From NCBI RefSeq assembly GCF_001431535.1, contig NZ_LDJK01000014.1, forward strand, positions 53,913 through 117,912: DNA of 64,000 nt. Reading direction: 5' to 3'. The notes under the pieces were generated by a model. The model was not told the origin of the DNA and searched no databases. It worked only from the letters and a program-made list of their open reading frames with translations. Each line of letters begins with the position of its first letter. Position 1 is the stretch's first letter. Made by a program: the position numbers and the translations under genes. Of this stretch, positions 26,567-35,092 are shown piece after piece. The DNA comes from Stenotrophomonas chelatiphaga. Lineage in GTDB: Bacteria > Pseudomonadota > Gammaproteobacteria > Xanthomonadales > Xanthomonadaceae.

Positions 26567-26597
26567 GCAGGGTGCCCACCCTCGGCAGGCACCCTGC
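26567..26597. terminator. Bidirectional hairpin between convergent genes
   Basis: Perfect 10-bp inverted repeat GCAGGGTGCC / GGCACCCTGC with an 11-nt loop, placed between the stop of the hybrid kinase and the stop of the TonB receptor. It probably ends both transcripts, although no long T-run follows. Confidence 0.6.
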
Positions 26598-26602
26598 CCC
26601 GA

Positions 26603-29596
26603 TCAGTAGTCGTAACTCACGCTGACGCGCAGCGAGCGCGGTGCCTGGCGCACGGTGGCCGCGCCGTACAGCGGGTCCGGCTGGCCCGGATCCAGCTCCG
26701 AGTACGGCGAGCGCCACAGCGCCGCCTGGCTGTCGAACACGTTGAACACATCCAGGTTGAACCCCAGCCGCCCGTCGGCCAGCGCCGGCCGGTAGGACAC
26801 GCCCAGGTCCAGCTGGCGACGCCACGGCAACCGGCCCTGGCTGCCCGGAGGCGCCGGCTGGCCATTGTAGAAGTGGTAGGCGGTGCCATAGCCGGAGGGA
26901 TCGCTGAAGTCCGGGCCATAGGAGCCCAACGCACTGAACGGCGTCCCGGAGATCACGCTCAGGTTGGCCGATACCAGCCACTGCGGGGTGATCTGGTAGT
27001 AGCCATGCAGCTTGAACTGGTGCGTGGCATCGTTGCTCTGCGGCCCGTTGGTGTGCTCCATCAGCTGGGCATAGTCCCAGGCCTGGGTGGTGGAGACCGC
27101 GGTCTGGCCGATGCCGGACAGCAGCTGCCCTTCGGTGGTGCCGTAACTGCGCGACCAGTTGTAGTCGGCACGTGCGTACCAGCGGCCGTCGAACGGATGC
27201 TCCAGTGACAGGTTCACCGCGTAGTAATTGCGCTTGAAGCGCGGGAAGCCCATCTCTGCATTGCTCAGCGGCACGCTCACGTAATTGCCGGCGGTGTCGA
27301 CCAGGTTGAAGGTGTTGGCGCGGCCGGGGTTGATCAACCAGCAGCTGACCGGATTGCTGTCGCGGGTCACGTCGTAACCCAGTTCACCGGCCTTGGACAG
27401 CACCGCGTCGATGTCGCAGTAGTCATCCACGCCACTGCGCAGCACCCGATAGGTCGCCTTCGCGCCGTATACCCAGTCCTGCCCCCACGCTTTGTTGAAG
27501 CCGAGGATGAACTCGTCCTGGTAGGAGGGTTCGATACCGGAGGTCGCCACCGTCTTCGGGTCCGGCAGCAGGCCGTAGTTGTTGTTGGACGATACCGCCC
27601 CGGAGAACGGCGTCAGCCCGGTGGGGTAGCCATTGGCATCGATGCCGCCATAGGTGTAATAGGTCGACGTGGCCAGGGTGGCCCCGGCTGCGTTGAATGC
27701 CGGGTTCAACGGCAACGCCAGGTAGTAGCGCCCCACGTTGCCGTACACCTTGAAACGGCCATCACCGTCCACGTCCCAGCTGAAGCCCAGTCGTGGCGCC
27801 CACTGGCCGCTGGTCTGCTTGATGTACGTATCGCCATCGCGGTTGAAGTTGGTGAACTGGTCCAGGCGCAGGCCGAGGTTGAGCAGCAGGTTGTCGGTGA
27901 CCTGCCAGTTGTCTTCGATGTACTGCGCCCGCTGCGCCGAGCGCACCGAGGCCAGTGCGCTGTAGTCATAACGGCGCACGTAATAGCCGTCCTGGCCATT
28001 GACGAAGCCGCCGGTGGCCGGCACGCCCAGGCCGGTATTGATCGGCAGGTCCGGGTTGGACTGGCCGTAGATCCAGTAATACCCGTCGGCCGAGCCGACC
28101 GAGCCGCGGTTCAGGGCCCTTGCGTTCTGGTTGTCGATGCCCACGGTGATGCTGTGGTCGCCCCAGACGTAGTTCGCGTCCAGGCGCAGGTTGTCGCTGC
28201 GGTTGCCGCGGTCCGGATCCACCAGCAAAGACGTGGTCTGCGCGTTGGTGATCGGGCTGCCGCCGTTGAGCGCAGGATTCTGCAGGTTCGGCGTGGACAG
28301 GTACACCAGGCTGCCATCGTAGGCCGGGTTGCCGACGTAGTCGTCCGAACGCAGCTTGCCGTACTGCGCGCTGACGGTGAGGTTGTCGGTCAGGTAGCCG
28401 GTGTACTTGGCCGTCCACAGGCTGCCGCCGGTCTTGGTGGTGTCTTCGGCGCCACGCCGTGCGCCGCGGCTCAGCGTGTCGTAGTCGTAGGCGAAGCTGT
28501 CGCCGCGGAACACATTGCGGGTGGAGGCGCCGGTCAGCTCCAGCAGGTGGTTGTCAGTGATGTTCCAGTCCAGCTTGGCGTACCAGCGCGGACGGTCATA
28601 TTCGTAGCGCGAGTAGGAATTGGTCGACTCCACGTTCTTGACGTCGGTTCCTTCGCGCTGCTCCAGCTCATACGAGCCGAAGAAGAACAGCCGGTCCTCC
28701 AGCAGCGGACCGCCGGCATACACGCTCCTGGTGGTGACCCACTGGCGGTCCTGGCTTTCCGGAGCGTACAGCGCCCCGTTGGCGGGGTAGTAGACATCGT
28801 CCTTGTCTGCGCGCGTGGCGGCCGGTTCCCAGGTCAGCTGGCCACCGAAACGCCATTGGTTGGTACCGCGCTTGCCGACGGCGTTGATCACCCCGCCATC
28901 GCTGCGGCCATACTTGGCGCTGTAACCGCCGGTATAGATTTCCTGCTGGTCGATGCTGCCGTAGGGCAAGGTCAGGCCACCCAGCCCGCGCAGCGGATCG
29001 GTGGTGTTGAAGCCATTGATGTAATACGCGTTCTCCGCAGCGGAAGAGCCGCCGAAGCTGACCAGCTGGGCGCCGGTCGGTCCGGCATAGGTCCCGTTGC
29101 CACTGTTGGCCACCACCCCAGGGGCCAGCTGCGCGATGGCTTCGGCCGAGCGTCCCAGCGGCAGCCGCTGCAGTTGTTCGGCGGTGACCACGGTGCGCGA
29201 ATCCACGCTGCTGACATCGATCGAGGCGGCGGCGCGATCTGCGCTCACCTGCACGCCGGACAGGCTGGTCACCGCGGCAAAGGAGACGTCGGTGCTCGCG
29301 CCCACGGTCAGCGCGATGTCCTGGCGGGTCTGCAGCACGTTGCCATCGGCATCGCGCGCCTCCACCGTGTAGCGGCCCAGCGGAAGCTGCGACGCGCTGT
29401 AGCGGCCGCGCGCATCGACGGCCACTTCGCGGGCCAGGCCGGTATCGCTGCGCACGATGATGCGCGCGCTGGACGCGGGCGCTTGGCCGCTGATCGCGCC
29501 GGTAGTGGACTGTGCGTGCAACAGAGGGGAAGTGGTGGCGAGAACGATCGCCAGCGCCAGGCCATGCCGGCGCAATGAAGTACGAGCAGGAGTCAT
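26603..29596 (-). CDS. Oar-like TonB-dependent outer-membrane receptor
   Basis: 997 residues. A signal peptide (LALAIVLATTSPLLHAQ) is followed by a carboxypeptidase-regulatory-like domain (about 30-110: SARIIVRSDTGLAREVAVDARGRYSASQLPLGRYTVEA). Then comes a plug (VVTAEQLQRLPLGRSAEAIAQLAPGV, YYINGFNTTDPLRG) and a beta barrel ending in VSVSYDY, an aromatic-terminated outer-membrane insertion signal. This is the Oar subfamily, common in xanthomonads; ligand unknown, possibly peptides. The start is MTPARTSL at 29596. An in-frame ATG at 29641 with a better purine-rich leader would lengthen the signal region by 15 residues. A lone gene. Confidence 0.92.
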   Translation of the reverse strand: MTPARTSLRRHGLALAIVLATTSPLLHAQSTTGAISGQAPASSARIIVRSDTGLAREVAVDARGRYSASQLPLGRYTVEARDADGNVLQTRQDIALTVGASTDVSFAAVTSLSGVQVSADRAAASIDVSSVDSRTVVTAEQLQRLPLGRSAEAIAQLAPGVVANSGNGTYAGPTGAQLVSFGGSSAAENAYYINGFNTTDPLRGLGGLTLPYGSIDQQEIYTGGYSAKYGRSDGGVINAVGKRGTNQWRFGGQLTWEPAATRADKDDVYYPANGALYAPESQDRQWVTTRSVYAGGPLLEDRLFFFGSYELEQREGTDVKNVESTNSYSRYEYDRPRWYAKLDWNITDNHLLELTGASTRNVFRGDSFAYDYDTLSRGARRGAEDTTKTGGSLWTAKYTGYLTDNLTVSAQYGKLRSDDYVGNPAYDGSLVYLSTPNLQNPALNGGSPITNAQTTSLLVDPDRGNRSDNLRLDANYVWGDHSITVGIDNQNARALNRGSVGSADGYYWIYGQSNPDLPINTGLGVPATGGFVNGQDGYYVRRYDYSALASVRSAQRAQYIEDNWQVTDNLLLNLGLRLDQFTNFNRDGDTYIKQTSGQWAPRLGFSWDVDGDGRFKVYGNVGRYYLALPLNPAFNAAGATLATSTYYTYGGIDANGYPTGLTPFSGAVSSNNNYGLLPDPKTVATSGIEPSYQDEFILGFNKAWGQDWVYGAKATYRVLRSGVDDYCDIDAVLSKAGELGYDVTRDSNPVSCWLINPGRANTFNLVDTAGNYVSVPLSNAEMGFPRFKRNYYAVNLSLEHPFDGRWYARADYNWSRSYGTTEGQLLSGIGQTAVSTTQAWDYAQLMEHTNGPQSNDATHQFKLHGYYQITPQWLVSANLSVISGTPFSALGSYGPDFSDPSGYGTAYHFYNGQPAPPGSQGRLPWRRQLDLGVSYRPALADGRLGFNLDVFNVFDSQAALWRSPYSELDPGQPDPLYGAATVRQAPRSLRVSVSYDY

Positions 29597-29919
29597 TGAA
29601 GGGAACACACGTCGGGGGAGGAAAAGGTGGTGCCCATTCATTAACCCTGCCCGACGCCGAACCGGGAAATACGCAGTGGTTATCTGCAACTTGCCGCTGG
29701 CGATGAAGGCGATCGGTGCTTTCGTGACAATCGTCACCGTGCGATGCACGCCCAGCCGCTACGCACGCCCGCCGCACGCGCCTGCCGTACATCGCATATC
29801 GCCGCCGGATGTGTGCACATGAGCAGCGGGCATCAGCGACGCCGCGCATGCCGCCGGCGTGATTCCTACAATGCGCAATGCCGTTGCGTGCCCCTCCTCC
29901 CCCACTGCGGATTCCTTCG
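29597..29919. promoter_or_regulatory. Divergent intergenic region, 323 bp
   Basis: Shared upstream region of the Oar-like receptor and the thioredoxin lipoprotein. A -10-like TACAAT lies at 29867-29872, about 48 bp before the lipoprotein start, with no good -35. GTGAC-AATC-GTCAC (29724-29737) is a small inverted repeat that could be an operator. No gene or RNA is evident. Confidence 0.4.
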
Positions 29920-31473
29920 ATGCGCCTGATCCCTGCTGTCCACGTCGCCTGCATCGTCGGCCTGCTGGCTGCCTGCACGCCCTCTCCGCCCACGGCCGAT
30001 GCTCCTGCTGCCCAGGCAGCAGCCCAGGCCGAACCTGCGCAGATCGCGTGGCGCCATGGCGATGTCGACGATGCCTTTGCCGAAGCCAAGGAAAGTGGCA
30101 AGCCGGTGCTGCTGTACTGGGGCGCGGTCTGGTGTCCGCCGTGCAACCAGCTCAAGGCGGGGCTGTTCAAGGATCCTGCCTTCATCGCGCTCACCGAGCG
30201 CTATGTGCCGGTCTACCTGGACGGTGACGAGGAAGGCGCCCAGGCTTGGGGCGAACGCTTCGGCGTGCGCGGCTACCCGACCCTGATCGTGCTCGATCCC
30301 CAGCAGAACGAACTGACACGCGTGGCCGGCGGCAATGACAGCGCCGAACTGACCCGCGTGCTCACCGTTGCGGCCGGCCGACGCAGCGCGGTGGCCGACA
30401 CCTTGAAGCTGGCGCTGGCCGAACCCGGAAAGCTGAGCGCTGAAGACTGGCAGGTCCTGGGTGACTACGGTTGGGAGGTCGACGCCAGCCGCCTGAGCGG
30501 CAGCCAGGACAGCGCCAGCCTGCTCGGCGAACTGGCTGCTGCTGCGCCGCAGCCAGCGCTGCAGCGGCATTTTGCCCTGCTGGCACTGGCCAGCACCGAC
30601 GACGCGCAGGCACCGGCCACCCGGGTGCGTGAACTGCTGCAGGTGGTGCTCGCGCAGCCGGACGAAGTGCGCCGCAACCGCGATCTGCTTGGCTACCGGG
30701 GCGCAGCGCTGGTCAAGCTGGCCAGCACCGGGCCGGCGTCCACCGACGCGCTGGGCCGGCAACTGCTGGCGGCCCTGCAGCGCGCCGATGCCGCGCGCGG
30801 CAATCGGCCGGACGATGCCCTGTCGCGCGCCATCACCGAAATCGCCCTGGCCCGCCTGCAGCAACCGCAAGGCGAACTGCCCGCCGGCTTGACCGCCCGC
30901 GTGCGCGAACGGGTGCAGGCGGCCAATGCCGCAGCAACCAGCGCGCACGAGCGCCAGGCCACCCTGGGTACCGCCGCCCATGCGCTGCGCCAGGCCGGCG
31001 ACGACGCCGCTGCAGAAGCGCTGTTGCTGGCCGAGCTCAAGCGCAGCCAGACGCCCTACTACTACATGCCCGAACTGGCCGAGCTGGCCGAAGCGCGCGG
31101 TGACCGGACCGCCGCCGTGGACTGGCTGCGCAAAGCGTACGAGGGCGCGCAGGGTCCTGCCACGCGGGTGCAGTGGGGCGTGCTGTACGTAGAGGGCCTG
31201 CTGCGGCTGGCGCCGGATGACACGGCCGCCATCGAGGCGGCGGCAACCCGGGTCATCGCCGAACTGGACCAGCAGCCGGCCGGCTACCACCAGCGTACCC
31301 GGCAGCGCTTCGAACGCCTCGGCAGCCAGTTGCAGGCGTGGAGCAGCGAACATGCCGGCGCGCCAACCCTGGCCCGGCTGCGCGAGCGCATGCAGCAGCA
31401 CTGTCCAACCGCGGCCGGTGCCGCGCCGTCGCGCGCGGCGTCCACCGGCTGCACGCAGTGGCTGCAGGGCTGA
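29920..31473 (+). CDS. Thioredoxin-fold lipoprotein
   Basis: 517 residues. A signal with lipobox LLAAC (Cys19) predicts a lipoprotein. Residues about 40-150 form a thioredoxin-like domain with redox motif WCPPC (71-75) and the cis-Pro region VRGYPTLIVLD. The remaining 350 residues are Ala-rich helices that look like tetratricopeptide-type repeats (HALRQAGDDAAAEALLLAELK, LAELAEARGDRTAAVDWLRKAYE). Probably a periplasmic thiol-disulfide protein acting on or scaffolding other envelope proteins; the target is unknown. An alternative start 14 codons upstream (29878) would spoil the signal peptide. Confidence 0.85.
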   Translation: MRLIPAVHVACIVGLLAACTPSPPTADAPAAQAAAQAEPAQIAWRHGDVDDAFAEAKESGKPVLLYWGAVWCPPCNQLKAGLFKDPAFIALTERYVPVYLDGDEEGAQAWGERFGVRGYPTLIVLDPQQNELTRVAGGNDSAELTRVLTVAAGRRSAVADTLKLALAEPGKLSAEDWQVLGDYGWEVDASRLSGSQDSASLLGELAAAAPQPALQRHFALLALASTDDAQAPATRVRELLQVVLAQPDEVRRNRDLLGYRGAALVKLASTGPASTDALGRQLLAALQRADAARGNRPDDALSRAITEIALARLQQPQGELPAGLTARVRERVQAANAAATSAHERQATLGTAAHALRQAGDDAAAEALLLAELKRSQTPYYYMPELAELAEARGDRTAAVDWLRKAYEGAQGPATRVQWGVLYVEGLLRLAPDDTAAIEAAATRVIAELDQQPAGYHQRTRQRFERLGSQLQAWSSEHAGAPTLARLRERMQQHCPTAAGAAPSRAASTGCTQWLQG

Positions 31474-31550
31474 GTTACCTGCCGACGGCGACGCGCCGTT
31501 GATACCGGCGCTGCCATGCTGGGGCCCCCTGCCCAGACCGGCTGCGCCCT

Positions 31551-32156
31551 TTGCCTGATCCCGCTACTGCACCTGCAAGGCCCTCGCGGGCCCGACAACT
31601 CCGCCGCTGGCTGCTGCGCGTGCTGTGGATCGCCGTGCTGATCGTCGCCGGCGGTGCGTTCTGGAACAGCCGCTGGGCCGCCGTACCCCGCGCGATGTGG
31701 GAAATTTCGCGGCTGCCCGCACCCACCGCGCTGCCGGTCCCGGTCGACGGCGTCCGCGCACGCCAGGTGGCCGACACCTTCGGTGCCCCACGCGGCGCCG
31801 ACCGCACGCATGCCGGCGTGGACATCTTCGCCGCACGCGGCACCGCCGTGCGGAGCGCCACCCGCGGCATCGTGACGGACGTCCGCGAGGGCGGACTGGG
31901 GGGGCGCCAGGTGTGGATCCAGGGGCCGGCAATGGAGCGCTATTACTACGCCCACCTGGACGACTGGCGCGAAGGACTGGAGCGCGGCGAGGTGGTCGAT
32001 GCAGGCACGCTGCTGGGCTACGTCGGCGATACCGGCAATGCCAAGGGCACCCCGCCGCACCTGCACTGGGGCATCTACGGTGCGGACGGTGCCTACGATC
32101 CCCTGCCGCTGCTGCGTGCCTGGGCAGCGCGCCCCGCGCTGTCACCGACGCCCTGA
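31551..32156 (+). CDS. M23 family metallopeptidase, membrane-anchored
   Basis: 201 residues. One N-terminal membrane helix (LLRVLWIAVLIVAGGAFW) precedes a compact M23 LytM domain. The zinc ligands are visible in RTHAGVDIFA (His, Asp) and in PPHLHWGIYG (HxH). This family cuts peptidoglycan cross-links in the periplasm. The start is probably the TTG at 31551, giving an RARQLRR positive-inside flank; a GTG at 31620 within the helix is less likely. No ATG fits. Confidence 0.88.
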   Translation: MPDPATAPARPSRARQLRRWLLRVLWIAVLIVAGGAFWNSRWAAVPRAMWEISRLPAPTALPVPVDGVRARQVADTFGAPRGADRTHAGVDIFAARGTAVRSATRGIVTDVREGGLGGRQVWIQGPAMERYYYAHLDDWREGLERGEVVDAGTLLGYVGDTGNAKGTPPHLHWGIYGADGAYDPLPLLRAWAARPALSPTP

Positions 32157-32287
32157 CCGGGCCGCAGCGGCGCACATGTGAAGCCGGGGTGGGCGCACCG
32201 CCACGCGCCCTGCACCGCGCGTGGAGCACGCTGGAGGCTGGAACGCCATCCATCGACAGCCCTTCCACAGCAGATGCAGGACGCCCC

Positions 32288-33394
32288 ATGACCGCTACGC
32301 CTCCCCCTCTCCGCTTCGATCCCGCCTACGAACAACCCGAGGCCGACGAAGCCGCCCACATCGCAGCGTTGACCGATGTGTTCACCCGCATGTCGCAGAC
32401 TGTCGCCGAGGCCGAAGGCCATGCGCACCGGGCCGTACATGCCAAGGGCCAGGGCCTGCTCAAGGCCGAACTGCAGATCTTCGAAGGCCTGCCGTCCGAG
32501 CTGGCCCACGGGCTGTTCGCCAGGCCGGGACGCCACGACGCACTGGTGCGGCTGTCATCACCGCCGGCCGAGCAGCTTCCGGACAGCGTATCCACCCCGC
32601 GCGCGATCGCGCTGAAGGTGCTCGATGTCGAAGGCCAGCGCCTGCCCGGCGACGAGGAGCAGCACACCCAGGATTTCCTGATGGTCAATGGACCGGCCTT
32701 CAGCACACCCGGCGTGGCCGGCTTCCTGCGCTCGTCCAAGCTGCTCGCGGCGACCACCGAACGCATGCCGCGCACCAAGAAGGTGATCTCCGCGACGCTG
32801 CGCACCGCAGAGGCCGCGCTGGAAAGCGTCGGTGGCCAAAGCAGTACGCTGAAGGGAATGGGCGGCGAGCCGCAGCGACACCCACTGGGTGAAACCTATT
32901 TCAGCCAGGTCCCGTATTTGTATGGTCCTTTCATGGCGAAGTTCTCGCTGGCCCCCGTCTCCCCCGCACTGCAGGCACTGCATGGGCAAGCCCTGGCGTC
33001 CACCGATGACACCCAGCGCGAGGCGGTCGTCGCCTTCTTCGCTGCCCTGCAGGAACCTGCGGTATGGGCCCTGCGCGTGCAGCTGTGCCGCGACCTCGCG
33101 CAGATGCCGCTGGAAGACGCGTCGGTGGCCTGGCCCGAGGAACTGAGCCCGTGGCAGACCGTGGCGCACCTCATCGTTGGCCAGCAGGCGGCATGGGATC
33201 CTTCGGCGTCACCGCAGGCTGAAGACAAGCTCGCCTTCGCGCCCTGGCACACACTCGCCGCGCATCGGCCCCTGGGCAGCATCAATCGCGCCCGCCGCGT
33301 GGTGATGCAGGCCTCGCGCACCTTCCGCAGTGGCTTCAATGGCTGCCCGATCCACGAGCCCGACGGTCACGCCGATGACCGGTTCACTTCATGA
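32288..33394 (+). CDS. Catalase-family protein
   Basis: 368 residues, shorter than a typical catalase (about 480 or more). The distal His51 lies in RAVHAKGQG, and PRAIALKVLDVEG, DFLMVNGPAF and FNGCPIHEPDG follow the catalase-like (SrpA/YwqN-side) subfamily. The usual heme-ligand Tyr motif near the C-terminus is not obvious; the equivalent region reads RARRVVMQASRTFRSG. It may be a lipid-hydroperoxide or allene-oxide-type heme protein rather than a true catalase. The ATG at 32288 is chosen; the open frame before it overlaps the peptidase gene. No close operon partner. Confidence 0.85.
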   Translation: MTATPPPLRFDPAYEQPEADEAAHIAALTDVFTRMSQTVAEAEGHAHRAVHAKGQGLLKAELQIFEGLPSELAHGLFARPGRHDALVRLSSPPAEQLPDSVSTPRAIALKVLDVEGQRLPGDEEQHTQDFLMVNGPAFSTPGVAGFLRSSKLLAATTERMPRTKKVISATLRTAEAALESVGGQSSTLKGMGGEPQRHPLGETYFSQVPYLYGPFMAKFSLAPVSPALQALHGQALASTDDTQREAVVAFFAALQEPAVWALRVQLCRDLAQMPLEDASVAWPEELSPWQTVAHLIVGQQAAWDPSASPQAEDKLAFAPWHTLAAHRPLGSINRARRVVMQASRTFRSGFNGCPIHEPDGHADDRFTS

Positions 33395-33497
33395 TTACCG
33401 GCTGCAGGCCATGCTGCACGCGCCGGCGCGGTGTCCCACACGCAGCGCCGCAGTCCCCTCAGCCACGCCTGCATCAGCCACAGAGGAACTGCCTTGC

Positions 33498-34142
33498 ATG
33501 ACTACCCCTCCCGAATTCGCGCTCAGCCGGCGCACCCTGCTGAAGCTCGGCGCGGGCTCGGCATCGGTGCTGGTCGCACCTGCCGCCATGGCTGACGTGC
33601 CCGGCATCGCATCCCCCGCGCGCGCCCCGGTCACCGCCGAGGTCGCCTTCAAGGTCAACGGCAAGGCACGCGCGCTGAAGCTGGATACCCGCGTGACCCT
33701 GCTCGACGCCCTGCGCGAGCACCTGCACCTTACCGGCACCAAGAAGGGCTGTGACCACGGCCAGTGCGGCGCCTGCACGGTGATCGTCGACGGCCGCCGC
33801 ATCAATGCCTGCCTGAGCCTGGCAGTGATGCACGAAGGCGCCGAGATCACCACCATCGAAGGCCTGGGATCCCCCGATGACCTGCACCCGATGCAGGCCG
33901 CCTTCGTCAAACATGATGGTTACCAGTGCGGCTACTGCACGCCGGGGCAGATCTGCTCGGCCGTTGCGGTACTGAAGGAAATCAAGGACGGCATTCCCAG
34001 CCACGTCACCGCCGACCTGGGCGCGCGCAGCGAGGCAAGCGCCGAGGAAATACGCGAGCGCATGAGCGGCAACCTGTGCCGTTGCGGTGCCTACTCCAAC
34101 ATCATCGAAGCCATCGAAGACGTGGGGGGCCAGCGCGCATGA
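33498..34142 (+). CDS. paoA: Aldehyde oxidoreductase 2Fe-2S subunit PaoA
   Basis: 214 residues with a twin-arginine signal ([19 protein letters not shown]). Two 2Fe-2S clusters are evident: the plant-ferredoxin type [15 protein letters not shown]...NAC, and the alpha-helical type CGYCTPGQ...GNLCRCGAY. It is the small subunit of the periplasmic molybdenum aldehyde oxidoreductase PaoABC, which detoxifies aromatic aldehydes in E. coli. It overlaps paoB by 4 bp. The start is the ATG at 33498 before the Tat signal; the frame continues upstream into the catalase end without support. Confidence 0.95.
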   Translation: MTTPPEFALSRRTLLKLGAGSASVLVAPAAMADVPGIASPARAPVTAEVAFKVNGKARALKLDTRVTLLDALREHLHLTGTKKGCDHGQCGACTVIVDGRRINACLSLAVMHEGAEITTIEGLGSPDDLHPMQAAFVKHDGYQCGYCTPGQICSAVAVLKEIKDGIPSHVTADLGARSEASAEEIRERMSGNLCRCGAYSNIIEAIEDVGGQRA

Positions 34143-35089
34143 GAGCCTTCACCTACGAACGCGCACGCACCCCGGCCGAAGCCGCCGCGGCGGCCGCACG
34201 CACCCAGGGTGCCCGCTTCATCGCCGGCGGCACCAACCTGCTGGACCTGATGAAGCTGGAGATCGAGATCCCCAGCCACCTGATCGACGTCAACGGGCTC
34301 AAGCTGGATACCATCGAGGCCACCGACGATGGTGGCGTGCGCATCGGCGCGCTGGTGCGCAACACCGACCTGGCCGCCGACAGCCGCATCCGCCGCGACT
34401 ACGCCCTGCTGACCCGTGCGCTGGTGGCCGGCGCGTCCGGACAGCTGCGCAACAAGGCCACCACCGCCGGCAACCTGCTGCAGCGCACCCGCTGCCCGTA
34501 TTTCTACGACACCGCCCAGCCCTGCAACAAGCGGCTGCCCGGCAGTGGCTGCGCGGCCATCGGCGGCGTCAGCCGGCAACTGGCGGTGATCGGCACCAGC
34601 CCCGCGTGCATCGCCACCCACCCCAGCGACATGGCCGTGGCGATGATGCTGCTGGATGCAACGGTGGAGACCGTGCGCCCCGATGGCAGCACCCGCCGCA
34701 TCGCGCTGGACGATTTCTACCGCGCGCCCGGCAAGACGCCGCACATCGACAGCGTGCTGGACAAGGGCGAGCTGATCGCCGCCGTCACCCTGCCTGCGCC
34801 ACTGGGCGGCACGCATATCTACCGCAAGGTCCGCGACCGTGCCTCCTACGCGTTCGCGCTGGTGTCGGTCGCCGCCGTGCTGCAAGCCGATGGCAGCGGC
34901 CGCGTGGCGCTGGGCGGGGTAGCCTACAAGCCGTGGCGCAGCGATGCGGCCGACGCACTGCTGCCGCAGGGCGCGCGCGCGGTAGTGGGAAGCCTGCTGC
35001 AGGGCGCCACGCCCAGTCCAGAAAACCAGTTCAAGGTACAGCTTGCCGAACGCACGCTGGCCTCGGTCCTGATGCAGGCGAGGAGCTGA
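34139..35089 (+). CDS. paoB: Aldehyde oxidoreductase FAD subunit PaoB
   Basis: 316 residues. The FAD-binding N-terminal part has [19 protein letters not shown] and, further on, [43 protein letters not shown]. The cysteines in that insert match the extra 4Fe-4S cluster special to PaoB. It passes electrons from the Mo and 2Fe-2S centres to the acceptor. Translationally coupled to paoA (ATGA) and followed after 3 bp by paoC. Confidence 0.95.
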   Translation: MRAFTYERARTPAEAAAAAARTQGARFIAGGTNLLDLMKLEIEIPSHLIDVNGLKLDTIEATDDGGVRIGALVRNTDLAADSRIRRDYALLTRALVAGASGQLRNKATTAGNLLQRTRCPYFYDTAQPCNKRLPGSGCAAIGGVSRQLAVIGTSPACIATHPSDMAVAMMLLDATVETVRPDGSTRRIALDDFYRAPGKTPHIDSVLDKGELIAAVTLPAPLGGTHIYRKVRDRASYAFALVSVAAVLQADGSGRVALGGVAYKPWRSDAADALLPQGARAVVGSLLQGATPSPENQFKVQLAERTLASVLMQARS

Positions 35090-35092
35090 TCC

